From NCBI RefSeq assembly GCF_904849725.1, contig NC_058518.1:6902147-6966146 (forward strand): a stretch of 64,000 bases of DNA, in the 5' to 3' direction. Source of the stretch: Hordeum vulgare subsp. vulgare. Lineage: Eukaryota; Streptophyta; Magnoliopsida; Poales; Poaceae. The notes under the pieces were generated by a model. The model saw only the letters and a program-made list of their open reading frames with translations, was not told where the DNA came from and did not search any database. Below, one piece after another: positions 1-13,211 of this stretch. Position 1 is the stretch's first letter; each line of letters opens with the position of its first letter. The translations under genes and the position numbers were made by a program.

Positions 1-553
1 AATAATAAAAAATACGTGCATTCAGAATAATTTTTTCCAAGAATTTGAAGAAAAGTTCATGGATTTTGTTTGCTCGTGAATTTAAGAAAAGTTCAAGATG
101 TTTTAAAATCACGATTTTTTTAAATGAAAATAGGGTGAAAAAAACGAAAGAAAAAAAACTGTTAGGCAAAATTTAAATGAATATAGGAAAACCACTGCAT
201 TATTTTATATAAGGAAAATATCATACTAGAATTTGTCACATGTGCTGTGGTGCCCTATTGGTAACTACCGTCCGAAACTTGGTGGATGCATTATTTTTGA
301 ATTTTGAAATTTAATAGAAGACAAGAGAAAGGCGTATACGTAGGAGGATCCATCATACATACGCATACATACGAAGTTGATGTAAAAGGTCCATATTATG
401 CTTTATATGGTTTGTAAGGGGGGTGTACCGAAGCGGTGATCTTTAGAGCATAGATTCATTCATTTTGCTCCGTATGTAATCTTCTAGTGAAATCTCTAAA
501 ATGTCTTATATCTTGGAACAAATGGAGTATAAAATGCATGCGTATAGATAGTA
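1..553. other. AT-rich 5' flank, no gene seen
   Basis: I see no coding exon, RNA gene or clear repeat in this AT-rich stretch. It lies upstream of the first NLR-like gene. An upstream exon of that gene would be expected on this side, but no NLR coiled-coil-like coding sequence is visible, so the exon may lie outside the window. Confidence 0.4.
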
Positions 554-721
554 CTCCCTCTGTTCCTAAATATATGTCGTTTTAAAGATTTCACTACAAG
601 GCTATATAAGGATAAAAGTGAATGAATCTATACCCTATAGTATGTCTAAAATGTGTATATGTACATTCTTATGTAGTCCCCTAATGAAATCTTTAAAAGA
701 TCTTATATTTAGGAACAGAAG
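554..721. mobile_element. Stowaway-type MITE
   Basis: The left end reads CTCCCTCTGTTCCTAAATAT and the right end carries the inverse (TATATTTAGGAACAGA). A TA dinucleotide flanks both sides (552-553 and 722-723). This is the usual Stowaway (Tc1/mariner) MITE of Triticeae. The interior has the family's typical guide-like text (AGATTTCACTA, GAATCTATA). It has no coding capacity and sits just upstream of the NLR-like gene, within its likely promoter or first intron. Confidence 0.8.
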
Positions 722-908
722 TACTCGTAGTTTATAAGTTCGATATGAGATATTTGTTTAAAGTAATCAAGCTGCTCGAGTTTTCATGCAGGCCAGTTGT
801 TGTGGACCACTTGGCAGATGGATGTTGGCCAGCCAACTAGTTGTTGAGCGTTTTTGTTACGTATAATGCTACGTATAATGTTAATAACTCATTTGCTTAT
901 GTGACCAG

Positions 909-3900
909 GTTTAATGGATACCGTCAAACGCGCGCATATATGCAGTTGGTCCTTGAACTGCATGAGCTCCTTATGCTCAGTTGGCCTTTGTACCGTCATT
1001 ATGTAGTTTGGAATGTTGGGGTAGGGCCCATGGCTTCATTCACTCGAGCCATATGCCTGGTCGTGGAGGAAAACCTTAAGATGTTCGAAGGAGAATTCAA
1101 ACACGTGATAAGGGTGGATCTTAAGCCCACGGCAACGACAGAGGAAGACCAAGGAACAGGCTTCATGAGCACCAAGTACCAACTGGCCGTCGCTGCAGCA
1201 AAGGAGCTTGGCCTGCTTGACCAAGCATACAACAGGCTCAAAGAAAAGCATGACCAGCTACAGTACTATGCCTATGGGTGCGATGATGGTGTTATCTCTA
1301 AAGATTTGGCTATTCATGTGCGGTATCCTATAGTTCATCAAATTGGCAATATGTTGTCAACCAACAAGTATTTTCTAGTGGCTGAGAACCTCCAGTGGTC
1401 ATTTGAGCCTGGAAGTCTTACACGGGATTGCGGGCTTCCTCCGCCCGAGTGGACAGATTCTTTATGGTGCATCTCGGCAACTTCTCATGAAGCCTACAAG
1501 AAGAGCAAGTTAGAACGTGACCAATTAGTATCCATTGACAAAGATGAATATGTTGCGGTGCTTACACTCTCTGCAATGCATCAATCGGCGGAGCACATAC
1601 TCAACATGACCCGTCAAGAAAGCAAGGAGTATTGGCATCACATAGCCTTGAAATGCTTCCACTATGCTATGGCGATCTTTGCAAAGCATTCAGTAGTGGC
1701 AGCGACAGCTATCACTTCAGACGAGCTCATCCACCAATGGGCCGCCCAAGGCATCTTGCCTGGTATGTGCTTCATAAAAGAAGAAGAAACCAGCACCATC
1801 AGCAGCAAGTGTTCCCATATGCATCGAGTTGGAAGGGTCATCCTTGAAGCGTTCCAGAAGTACTCTTTGTTGCAGCTACCTTTTTCTCCTGCTGCTGAAG
1901 CTTATGAAGCCTTCAATACCGGCGCACAATTCTTTCTATATCATGGCCTCATTGCGGAAGGCATCACAGATGATGAACTCTTTGATGACAACAAGGAATG
2001 GATTTCATTCTCTGGTGACCATGGATGTCATGTAAGCCGAGAATGGTTGAGCCCAGGGGAAACAAAGGGGGCAACTGCACTTATTCTAAGAGGCTGCTCA
2101 CATCAGTCGGCCATACTTCCCAAGCTGGACCATTTCTTGCCCAAACTTTGTTTTCTCCGTGTTCTTGATCTCTCCTACACTCCACTAAAATCACTCCATT
2201 CTTCCATTGGTTGTCTACAGAACCTTCGGTTGCTCTCAGTTAGAGGCTGCCATGATCTCAAAACTCTTTCCAGTTCATCCACAACAAGTGCCATAGACTC
2301 GTCAACACATATTAGTTCATATTCACCATTGTCCACTCTATACCAGCTTGAAATTCTTGATACGAATGGAGTTCCGTTTTCTCAACTGACCCAAGACATG
2401 GCCAACCGCAAGAGCAATTTGATATACCTCGACATGTCCAATTCCAAAATAACTACTTTTCCTCCCAATTTTTTCAAGGACATGTCAAATCTTGAAGATC
2501 TTATTCTTGTCACATGCCCCAACCTCGTGGAACTGCCTCCATCCATGGCTTTTCTATCCAACCTAACCACCCTTGAGGTCACAAGGACTCAAATAAAGTA
2601 CTTCCCGCAGAAGATTTTTGAAGAAATGCAGAAGCTACAATCACTAAAGCTCATTGAAAATAAAAACTTGATTTCACTCACAAGACCATTGTCTAGGATC
2701 CAGGGTATCAAATTGGAAGGGCATCCTAGCCTTACATCCTTCATGTTGATCGGCGCACCTCACGTAAGGAGCTTGTCTTTGCGTGGATGTAGAAAACTTG
2801 AGTCTGCTGAGATCAATAATCTTGGTGCTTTGGAGGAGCTAGATTTGTCTGGTACAGCTATCATGGACCTCCCATCCGACATCCCTAATAATCTCCAGCT
2901 TAGGAGATTACTCCTTGTGCATGTTCCTTCCCTGAGGCGATTTCCTTGGCATGAGCTGGAGCGCCTCCCGGATGTGTTTTACTTGGATCATTGGTCAGAA
3001 GGAAATGCCAATCACTCTAATCAAGTTAGCCAAGTGTGTGTAACTGACCCCAGGTTCTTTCATAGCTTCCGTGACAATGCTGTGAATTCAGTTAGAGATG
3101 GACGGTTTTTCCAATCATTCTATATTCAAGTCGCACCATGCATTACATATACTAGGCAACTACAAGATGAAGAAGGCAGGCTAGATAGCAAGTTGGAGGA
3201 GTTTCTGCGGAATCAATCAACATATGTGGATGTATATAACAGATATTTTGCAAAGGAAATTGCAATTGCATCACCCATTTCAAGTCCCCTTCACAGGACT
3301 GAGCGCCACATGGAGATCACGGGGACACAAACGGCAATTGATGGTTTACAATATGTTCTAAGTGTCACCAAATCAATAAATGTGTCATGTGACACTGCTA
3401 TTGATTGTTTTCCTGAAAAGTTCAATTTTCACGAGCTTGAAGAATGTGAGTTACGTTGGTGCCATAAAATGATAGGAGTTCTAGATGGAACTCGAGGCTT
3501 GAAAAAACTACGCAATATGCATGTCTGTAATCTCAAAAGGCTAGTTTGGTTCTCTGCAGTGTATTATTCTTTTGACTTCAATAGACTAAAGCACCTGCAC
3601 TTAGAGGACTGCCCAAGATTGAAGCATGTGGTGCCACATACAGCAACTCTGCCATGCCTCAAGACACTTGACATCCTGTTCTGCTACAACCTCAAGACAA
3701 TTTTCATCAGCATTTATACAAAAGATGATACTTATTATCAGCTCCCAAGCCTCCAAAGGATACGTCTCCAGGAGCTGCCACTGCTCGAGCACTTCCACAA
3801 CAAGGACGCTACCATCACAACACCTGTGTGGAATGAGCTCCATGTTCGGGGGTGCTGGAGCCTCCGACGTCTCCCACGCCTACAAGGACGCCAGCCAAAG

Positions 3901-4044
3901 ACAATGAAAGTGAACGGCGAGAGGAGCTGGTGGAGAAAGCTCGAGTGGGGCTCACCCCTACACCGCAACAGCTACGACCCCAAGCTTCCCCCGGAGTTCG
4001 CCTCCTTCGACGAGCGCGCCGAGATGAGCAGCTACCTCAGATGA
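909..4044 (+). CDS. NLR-like LRR protein with degenerate NB-ARC (paralogue 1), 3' exon
   Basis: This is an open exon of about 1045 codons ending in TGA, resembling the NB-ARC plus LRR part of a plant intracellular immune receptor. Counting residues from 841 (a TTG in the same frame), a P-loop-like remnant WNVGVGPM lies near 57-64 without the GKT lysine. A kinase-2 relic KYFLVAENLQW lies at 176-186, where the canonical motif is LLVLDDVW. An RNBS-D relic CFHYAMAIF starts near 272, followed by SDELIHQWAAQG. GLPL and MHD are not recognisable. LRRs run from about 436 to the end and finish with the grass NLR tail (VNGERSWW, then WGSPLH). The exon start is placed after CCAG at 907-908 because paralogue 2 has the same junction and no usable ATG nearby. 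The first in-frame ATG here is at 940. An upstream exon is inferred. Both copies stay open, which argues against a pseudogene. Confidence 0.75.
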
Positions 4045-4930
4045 ATCAACCCATGCTCCATCAACACATCCTTCCGTCCAGCAGTCGGTATGTGATTTCA
4101 CTCAGCATATTTATCATTCGTTCATAAACCATGCATTTACCACCGAATTCCTTCTTAAACACTACCTTGTTAACAGTGTTCCACCATACGTCCATGCTGT
4201 ATATATGGTCCGCAAGATGATACTTATCGACTCCAAAGATACGTCTCCAGAAGTTTCCATTGCTCCAGCACTTCCACGACAACGACATCACCATGACAGC
4301 GCCGGTGTTGAAGGAACTCCACATCTGACGGTATTGGAGCCTCCGATTCCTCCCACGCCTACCTTAAGTGTTACACCACACACCAGAGAGTACTTTTATC
4401 AACACTACCTTATTAACAGTGTTCCACCATACACCCATACTGTAATGTCAACTACATGTGTGTCCTTGTCTCCATCCATAACATGCATGCCACCTACATA
4501 CACATCAATGCCTCCGTATACACCCCCATGTCATCCATATGATTTTAGATTTATTTTCCAAATAAAGTCCAATTTCCCTGGTTATTGTTGTCCAACCACT
4601 TTATCTCCTGTGGAATCAGTTTTATTTGTCCTTGTTTGAACACATTTTATTGGAGTGCCCGCTATTTTATTGTAAGAAAATAAGTAATGAATATTAAGTG
4701 TGGCTTTGTGACTTTAAGTGGTTTGTGTATTTATTTGATTCAGATGTTGTACTTGACTCAAGTGTGTTGTTCTCCTACCAGCACTGCTGGTTTTATTTGT
4801 GAAGACCCATTTCATTATATGCTGCCAGTTTTGTGGGTATCTAGCTTCGCTTTTTACTCGCCTTATAAAGGGCTGGAAATAAGGAAGAAACCTATTGCAC
4901 AAGTCCGGGATCTATTAAAAAAGAGACGCT
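4045..4930 (+). other. 3' UTR/flank of NLR-like gene 1
   Basis: This is conserved with the 3' flank of the second paralogue (36653-37555) although it has no open frame. It begins with TGAATCAACNCATGCTCCATC and includes a decayed copy of the terminal LRR segment, annotated separately. It probably contains the 3' UTR, but no polyadenylation site can be fixed by eye. Confidence 0.5.
4211..4350 (+). pseudogene. Decayed duplicate of the terminal LRR segment
   Basis: The text AAGATGATACTTATCGACTCC, then ATACGTCTCCAG, CATTGCTCCAGCACTTCCACGAC and GGAGCCTCCGATTCCTCCCA, is a degenerate copy of the gene's own coding stretch at about 3722-3880. That stretch encodes the PSLQRIRLQELPLL repeat and the CWSLR repeat. 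It is out of frame and lies after the stop. The same relic occurs after paralogue 2 (36834-36983), so the internal duplication predates the gene duplication. Confidence 0.75.
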
Positions 4931-5601
4931 GAGATTTGTAAAAGAACAGAAATATTTCGTTCTGATTAAATTTACAAAGCAGCTTTCAAAATGAACTGCA
5001 GATTTCTTTTGCTAGTGTACCACGACAAACATTTGTCCTAGTTGAACATCCTACGGAAACTACACCCATATGGCCCTACAGATATCGGTGTAAAACTATT
5101 GACTAAATCTGCTCAAATTACAGTATAAATGTACCGACCAAAATAGCACGAGTCCATAGCCATCAAAGTAGCTCCAAGCATGGAACGGTTTGAACATTAT
5201 GTGAAACTGAAGTCAGAAAAATAAAGGATTTTACCGTCCACACGAGATCATTCAGGGGGTTCTCGATCGGCTTGCACACATATTCATGTGTAGGTGACAG
5301 AGCATAGCAATAGCACACGTTCATCCGACTGCAATAGGAAAAAAATGGCATCATTTAACAATAAAATAAAATTTCAGTCAATAAGATGTGACAGAGCATA
5401 GAAATACACACACCATCTCCCCAGCTCGCAAACGGTGCGACATCATCCAGAGTCATTTCGTCAATGTGCTTGAGTAAGTGTTGGCCTGAGACTTATATAC
5501 ATTAGTGAACAGAGGGAAGAGCACATTCATCTCTGAGATGCACATACTGAACCCTTTTACGGGAAAAAGTAATTTATATTTTATCTGTACCGAAATGTTT
5601 A
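4931..5601. other. No gene or clear repeat seen
   Basis: This AT-rich intergenic DNA lies between the end of the NLR duplication block and a Helitron-like 5' terminus. Short open frames on the minus strand (5163-5354, 5453-5683) have no recognisable protein features. Confidence 0.4.
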
Positions 5602-5769
5602 TCTCTACTATTAAAGGGGATCTGCCGTCGTGATGGTTCGACCTCTCGTTCGCTCGTCTCCCCCACCCACGTTCTCCTATCACTGACTTTTTTTTTCAAC
5701 CCTCCGAAAACCAAACAATTTAGTAAAGAAAACCAGATCCATAGGCCTCGTCTACGCTAGAACCGCCCT

Positions 5770-6040
5770 CTCTAGGCTGGAACCGCTCCCGGTGCCGCCC
5801 CCACCCCCGTGCGCTCGCCGCCGTTCCCGCCGCCGCCGCCGCCCCTGCGCGCTAGCCGCCATTCCCGACGCCGCCCGGTCCCGCCCCCCCGCGCTAGCCG
5901 CCGCTGCCGGCGCCACTCGGTCGCCCGCCCTCGCCCCCGCCCCCGCGCGCTAGCCGCAGCTCCCGGCGCCGCTCAGGCCTGCCCTCGGCCCCCGCCCAGC
6001 GAACTCGCGGCTGCCCCCGTGCCGCACGGTGCCGGCCACC
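5770..6040 (+). repeat. GC-rich imperfect repeats around CGCGCTAGCCGC
   Basis: This very C- and G-rich stretch repeats variants of CGCGCTAGCCGCC about every 60 bp (near 5849, 5890, 5945). It opens a Pro/Arg/Ala-rich frame that runs into the ADH-like exon at 6047. I read it as a captured GC-rich leader or low-complexity sequence, not as a protein. Confidence 0.4.
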
Positions 6041-6046
6041 GTGATG

Positions 6047-7836
<1,790 letters not shown>

Positions 7837-7837
7837 G

Positions 7838-8014
7838 CTGTGCTGGAGAAGCTGCCCACCTACGACCGCGCGCGGACGGCGGTGCTGGCCATGCCGGAGG
7901 GGGAGCTCAAGGAGGTGAACGCGGACAAGTTGGCTGCGCAGCAGCGCATCGCCTCGGTCGGCGACGACCACGAGTGCTACCTCTCCAAGTTCAAGGACCG
8001 CGTCGACCGGTACA
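7838..8014 (+). pseudogene. PDR/ABCG transporter N-terminal fragment
   Basis: The frame starting at GCTGTGCTGGAGAAGCTG encodes [31 protein letters not shown] and then GDDHECYLSKFKDRVDR. This is the conserved N-terminal segment found before the first ATP-binding domain of plant full-size ABCG (pleiotropic drug resistance) transporters. The usual stretch between LGAQERHALLQRL and WVGDDHERFL is shortened, so there is an internal deletion. It ends at a plausible donor (CCG/GTACAG) where these genes have an intron. It follows the ADH fragment without a spacer. It is too short to encode a transporter. Confidence 0.8.
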
Positions 8015-8098
8015 GCCCCCCCCCCCCCCAGCTTAAGCTTCTCACCTCCTCTTTGGAATTTCTCAGCCAGGTGGGAATTCGCAAAATTCTTTGTTTAC

Positions 8099-8170
8099 AG
8101 GTCAACAACAGCAACAATTGCCCAACCAACCACCACCATTACCTAATCAGCCACCACCACAGCTATACCA
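8099..8170 (+). pseudogene. Gln/Pro-rich exon-like fragment
   Basis: Between an acceptor-like TTTACAG and a donor-like CAG/GTTCTT lies a frame encoding QQQQQLPNQPPPLPNQ and a short remainder ending LYQ. Splice-like ends and biased codons suggest a captured exon. I do not recognise the parent gene. Confidence 0.35.
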
Positions 8171-8892
8171 GGTTCTTTTCTTCTAGAAGATATGGTTAAT
8201 TTGATTATGCTGTCTTAAAGTTGGCTTTTTCCTCGCGTAAAGAAATTTGAGTCTATTCCGGAATGTTTTTTCCTTTACGCAGCATTTGCTGTGCAAAATT
8301 AGTTTTAGGATGTACATGAAATGATGGAGTATTCTTGATCTGCTCAGGAGTTTTAGGCCTCAAAGAACTAAGCATGCAATGAGGAATTGTTAACTAACCT
8401 TTTGCTATCATAGTGTAGTAACATATTATCAGCATTACAAAGTAGCTTGTGAATTCACTCTTATTATCAGATTATCTATAATCCAATAAGACTAATATTT
8501 CAGACATTATCCATGCTTATGCTTATGTTAAAAACTTGGCCTGAATTTTGTTTCTTACCTATATCTGTCAACGGCTACTATTTCTCAAACATGCTTTAGC
8601 TACTGCATTTTTATAAAGGCTCATCCGAGTCACCTCCAAATGGTCATTTTTTTCAAAATCTTGCTCTGATGGTCAAAGTGAGGAGTTAGGATTGCTATGG
8701 TTTGAGGTGTATTTTAATGTTGTAGCTTACTAGCTTTCTACTTTTGTGTACAATTTCATTTCGGTTCTAACTCATTTAGCTTGACTGTAACTGAGAGTGG
8801 ATAAGGTACGCACCAGTTTGTCAAAATACACATTGGTTATCTTACGAACAAGTATATCTATCACCAGAGCACAAGCAAATATCTTATTGTTT

Positions 8893-9155
8893 CATGAAGC
8901 AAACTGGTGGCATTGGTGCTCCTGGATTGAACTCATCTATTGGATTGCCCGCTGCATCAGTGCTTGGAGCACCTCTGACAGTTGCTTCTCTCCTTGTACA
9001 GCCTGTTGGAGCAGCTCGTCCTCCACCTCGCAGTCCAAGTCCAGGATCCGTCCGTCCGGCACGCGCACGTGGTCAACGCGCTGCGGCGGTTCAAGGTCGA
9101 CCCGTTCACCGACGAGTTATTCGCCGCGTTTCAGGTGTAGCACCGGCAGCAGCTT
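8893..9155 (+). pseudogene. Unassigned captured coding fragments
   Basis: The first part reads MKQTGGIGAPGLNSSIGLPA and continues in an Ala/Pro/Ser-rich frame to about 9045. A second frame from about 9050 encodes HVVNALRRFKVDPFTDELFA and stops shortly after. The frame change and the sudden rise in GC at about 9040 suggest that two different gene pieces are joined. No family is recognised. Together with the ADH and transporter pieces this supports a capture element. Confidence 0.35.
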
Positions 9156-9340
9156 GATGGAAAAACAAAAAACATAGCACACCTGACTTACTGTAAGATG
9201 GATTGAATCAGCTAACAACGTACTAGCTAGCTTTGCCATGAGATGGATCGGTGAATTGATTGATCGACTAGCTAGCAACGCACGCACGGACTGGCATGTA
9301 ACGTGTTTACTGTTTATACTTTTTCAACTCACAGCGATAA

Positions 9341-10980
9341 AACCTAAGAGCTACATGACTAAGCAGAGTTAGAATTTCGGTATTACTTTGGAAAAGCAAT
9401 CATTGGTGAATTCTGGCTATATGTGAGATTTATTGGCACCCAACAGAGAGAACTAGCAAGCTGGTGATTTCATCGTGTTTAGGAGGTCAAACTTGAAAAA
9501 GGTACAATTCTCGACTTATCAAGAATCATGTTTTTTTCAAAAACATCTCGAGAATCATGTTAATCATAATATTTCCCCTGCTTAAAATTGCTCCCTTGTG
9601 TTAGTTAACGGTCCTCTGGATATAGTTTATTTGATTTTTTACAGAATTTGACCATTTATGGAGGCTTTCGTTAATGATGGATCAACCTTGGTTCTAACAA
9701 TTAGCCTATCCGACATGCAACCCCTGGGGAAATGGGTTGCAAAATATAGCTTGTTTTCCGTTCGTATGGATGTGGTCATAGTCTATTTTAAGCCTTTATA
9801 AGTTTCTGTGGTTGTGAAGTGTATTCACCTCCACGTAGAAATAGACGATTAATTTTTTTCACCCATGAAGCATCGTCGTGATGGTTCGACCTCGATCGAT
9901 CCACCCATGTGCTCCCACCAAGGTAACTGACGATTCTGCTAGCTCCTGCGATCTGACCATCAGTTTAGTTGATGCCACTAACCTCTACCCACCATGTTGA
10001 TTGGCTACAGATAGATGTCAATGTGAGGGTCATTGATGGGTCGCTGTCCGGCGTGGTGACCATTGAGTCGTGGAGAACACATGCAAAATTGGTCATACTC
10101 AACAAGTAATGTTACAAGAGCTCATTTCTTCAGTATTGGCATATGTAGTCATGTACTCATGCGCTGACATTTCTAGAGTTAGCCCCTAATCAAATAAATG
10201 TTTGGTGTCTGATTCATCATAGAATATTTGTGCTTGGTGCAATAAATTTCACACATGACATGATTTTGTTAGTCAAACGGTTTATTTAAGCAGGAGGTAA
10301 TCTTCTTAAACTCTCCATAAAACAATCGGAATAATTCATTAGTTGATTGCTTAGTTCCGTTATCTATCCCATCTCTTTCTCATGGAACATAACCTCAAAA
10401 TATGCACATAATATTCCAAGATCTCCCATCACGATATGTCAAATCTAAAAAAAATGAGTTGATTCATTTCCATGTGATGTAGAAGTTATTAGTGGTCATT
10501 TTTTAACCATACAGTTTGAGTTCACTTTTGGAAGTTATGCTTGTTGAATATGATACTTAAAAAAATCGATTATGTGATATAGTAACGTCAAATGTGGTAA
10601 AAAAATGTTTTTATGGTTCATGTGGAAAAATGCAAAAGCTTTGCCTCTGTTTATACTAACCATTAGTTTAGAATAGTATAAGCAAATCTCGGATGCATTA
10701 GGTTTTTAAAACTCTTTATTGCAGCTCGTTGGTGCATAATTTACAACGATGATTTTAGTCGTTGAATTACATGCTATTTGTTTTGTAAAAAATATGTGTG
10801 TTGAATTGTGTGTACCCCTGAAAGTTTCCTTGCGAAAGAAAAAGATGCAAATGAAAGTTATGGAAAATAGCATACTAACAAATAATTTCTAAGGAAAGAC
10901 GACGTGAAATTTGAAACAGATGCAGGAGGAAGATGCTTGGACAGTGAGTTGCTAAAGAAGAACAAAAATACTAAGGGGTT
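9341..10980. other. AT-rich spacer, no gene recognised
   Basis: No supported gene. CGTCGTGATGGTTCGACCTC at 9873-9892 repeats the motif found just inside the Helitron-like 5' end (5627-5646), in the same orientation. This hints at a second, related element start near 9850 that has lost its terminus. An exon-like frame near 10013-10080 (IDVNVRVIDGSLSGVVTIES) follows an acceptor-like ACAG but is unassigned. Confidence 0.35.
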
Positions 10981-12051
10981 GTATTTCTTTCTACCACTCG
11001 AGGATCCGTGCGCCCGTTGAGCCGACCCTATGAAGTCACGCCGGACAAATCATGTCGTCATCCGGGTGGTGTCCTCCCGAGAGCGGCGGAGTGCAATGTG
11101 GAGGACCATTCCCTCCTCCAACCCACACGTGATGATACCCCGGTTGACGCATCCGGACTAGTCAAAGTCTGATCTGCTGTCCGCCACGCCGGAAAAGGTT
11201 AGAGATCGTCGGAGGTGACCTCGGGTAACAGAGAGGAATGGAGTGAAGTGGCTTTAGACAAGAGGTGCTTCCATCTGACTATAAGCCACAAATCACCTCA
11301 CATGAAGAAAAATTGGCTGGGGAAATGCTACTCACTTGGGCTTTATCCGAGGTCGCGTTGGTGCTCCGGATCAAAGCTGGAACCAGAATCAAACAAAGAA
11401 GATGCATTATAATGAATGACTCCAAGTCTGCACACAGTACAAACCAGAAAACCAAATCGAATAAATCATGGAGAGCGAGCCCGCTGCTGCTCGAGGGAAG
11501 GAGATGGACCCTGCCGCCGTCGGGGCAGGCCAAGCCCGTTGCATCCCGCGCTGCCGCTGCCGCAGGTCGAATCCGTTGCATCTCGCACGGTCGCCACTGC
11601 TCAACGGAGGGGAGGGACACCGGTGCCGGCGACGCAGGCCAAGCCTACTCTGTCCCACACCACCAACACTGCTCGGGGGAGGAGAGCGATCCCGGCATCG
11701 CCGACGCAGGCCAAGCTTCGCCCGATGGCGTTCTGTAGCGGAGGCGAGGAGGAGAGAGAGATGGGGTCATGGGGAACCATTGAGGCTGGTGGAATCCAAC
11801 CGCGTATTGCGGGCGGATCCGCGGGGATCTGGGGAGAGGGGACGCGCAGCGGACGCGTGTGGAATATTCCTGTGCGGGTGGAATGCGTTCAGTCCTATTA
11901 AATTGCTAATTGCACACATAGGTCGGGATTAGATTAATTGTATGCATTAGATTTTATTCGGTGGAGCTAATCTGACGGTGGTAATTAGGCTGGGTATATC
12001 TGCGGGGTGGCTTTAAAAAAAATTAATTTGTTTGTTTAATAGTAGTATAGA
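10981..12051 (-). mobile_element. Possible minus-strand Helitron 5' region
   Basis: Read on the minus strand from 12051, the sequence begins TCTATACTACTATTAAAC, a close match to grass Helitron 5' termini. The following base context is C instead of the expected A, and no 3' CTRR/hairpin end was found, so the left limit is arbitrary. The GC-rich stretch at 11460-11900 contains several overlapping frames on both strands without family features. It may be captured leader sequence. Confidence 0.3.
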
Positions 12052-13211
12052 GTAAGACAATTGTTTTATCGATGTTAGAAGGGGCCTGAAGCTGCTATTA
12101 GAAGGAACTTGAAGTACCCCATTTTTCCCATGGGAATTGAGCTCTAGTTGATTGAGTAAATCTGCATTAATTTTCACCACTGAGTCGTGATACCTCAGCA
12201 GCCCATCATTCGTGATTGTGACTTGTGAGTAATATAGTGTTTAACATTTCTAGATTACATATTTGCAACTGTCGATTCCGTTCTGGTGTCTGCACATGCT
12301 AATGAAATCGTCAACTTCTTGGCTCGAATGAGCGCAACTTCTGTTGCTGCACACGAAAATAATGAGAACAGAGGGGAAAGATGCCCCCTGTCTCTTATTC
12401 TTATACAGGATGAGTCCTCAAATGGGGGTAGGCGAAAGCTTACCACTAGACCACAAGATAGTTCTCTGTTGCTGTCACTGAAAAAATAGCACACTACAGA
12501 GTCCTATGAATTGCCTCGCTAAATAAATCGATGTAAAGAGTCTTGCTAATAGCACGTTATAGCATGTTATAGCATGCTAATAGCATATTTTAAGGTTGAC
12601 GTTATTTTTCTATAGCGTGCTAATTATTTCCTTGGTTGCTGCACACGCAAACTACATGTTTGAGGAAACAATACCTCATGCTAACTGAACAATCCAGAAA
12701 TGTCAGTATTTAGTATGCACGCATATTAGATACCATGCACAAATTCAATCTGGAACTCAGTTCAAATATCTATTTCAAGCCAAAGGCATGGACAATCTCA
12801 GATTTATGTGTGCACTTCCATATGAAAGTCGATGCTGGCTACGACATTCAGTCCACTAAAGCACCTTCACTAATGACTAATGAGTAATGCACATGATTAA
12901 AAGACATTGCCATGATGACCAACTTATTCCATCTTACAAGCTTGTCGCTGCCGTGCCCTTCTTCTTTCGCTTTTGCTTTTGGTTTTGCTTTTGTCTGATG
13001 TGCCATGCGTTTGTAAAAGATGGAGAATAGAATCAACACAGATCACAGATTTAAGACTTCATTTCATCTCCTCCTGAATTTCTCATCCTTTTTCCCCGTT
13101 TTCACTTAAAACTTGTCAGTAAAGTGGAAAGCACTCAAAGTTATGTTATTATCGCCTCATGTATTTGTTCTGAAACACCCCTAGCGACACACCCATAAAT
13201 GGAGAAAAGAT

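Larger units (their letters stand above)
721..4930 (+). repeat. Duplication block A, NLR-like paralogue 1
   Basis: This block is homologous to 33376-37555. Shared landmarks are ATCAAGCTGCTCGAGTT (near 768 and 33406), the CCAG/GTTTAATGG acceptor, the whole LRR exon, the end CTCAGATGAATCAAC, and the 3' flank up to GAAGAAACCTATTG (near 4885 and 37538). Both copies have the same orientation, so this is a direct segmental duplication now separated by transposons. Homology in the non-coding flanks is patchy, with many small indels, so the event is not recent. Confidence 0.85.

Noticed and set aside
841..908. Extending NLR-like gene 1 to the TTG at 841
   Set aside because: The first bases are not conserved with paralogue 2 and precede the shared acceptor at 907-908; they look like intron sequence.
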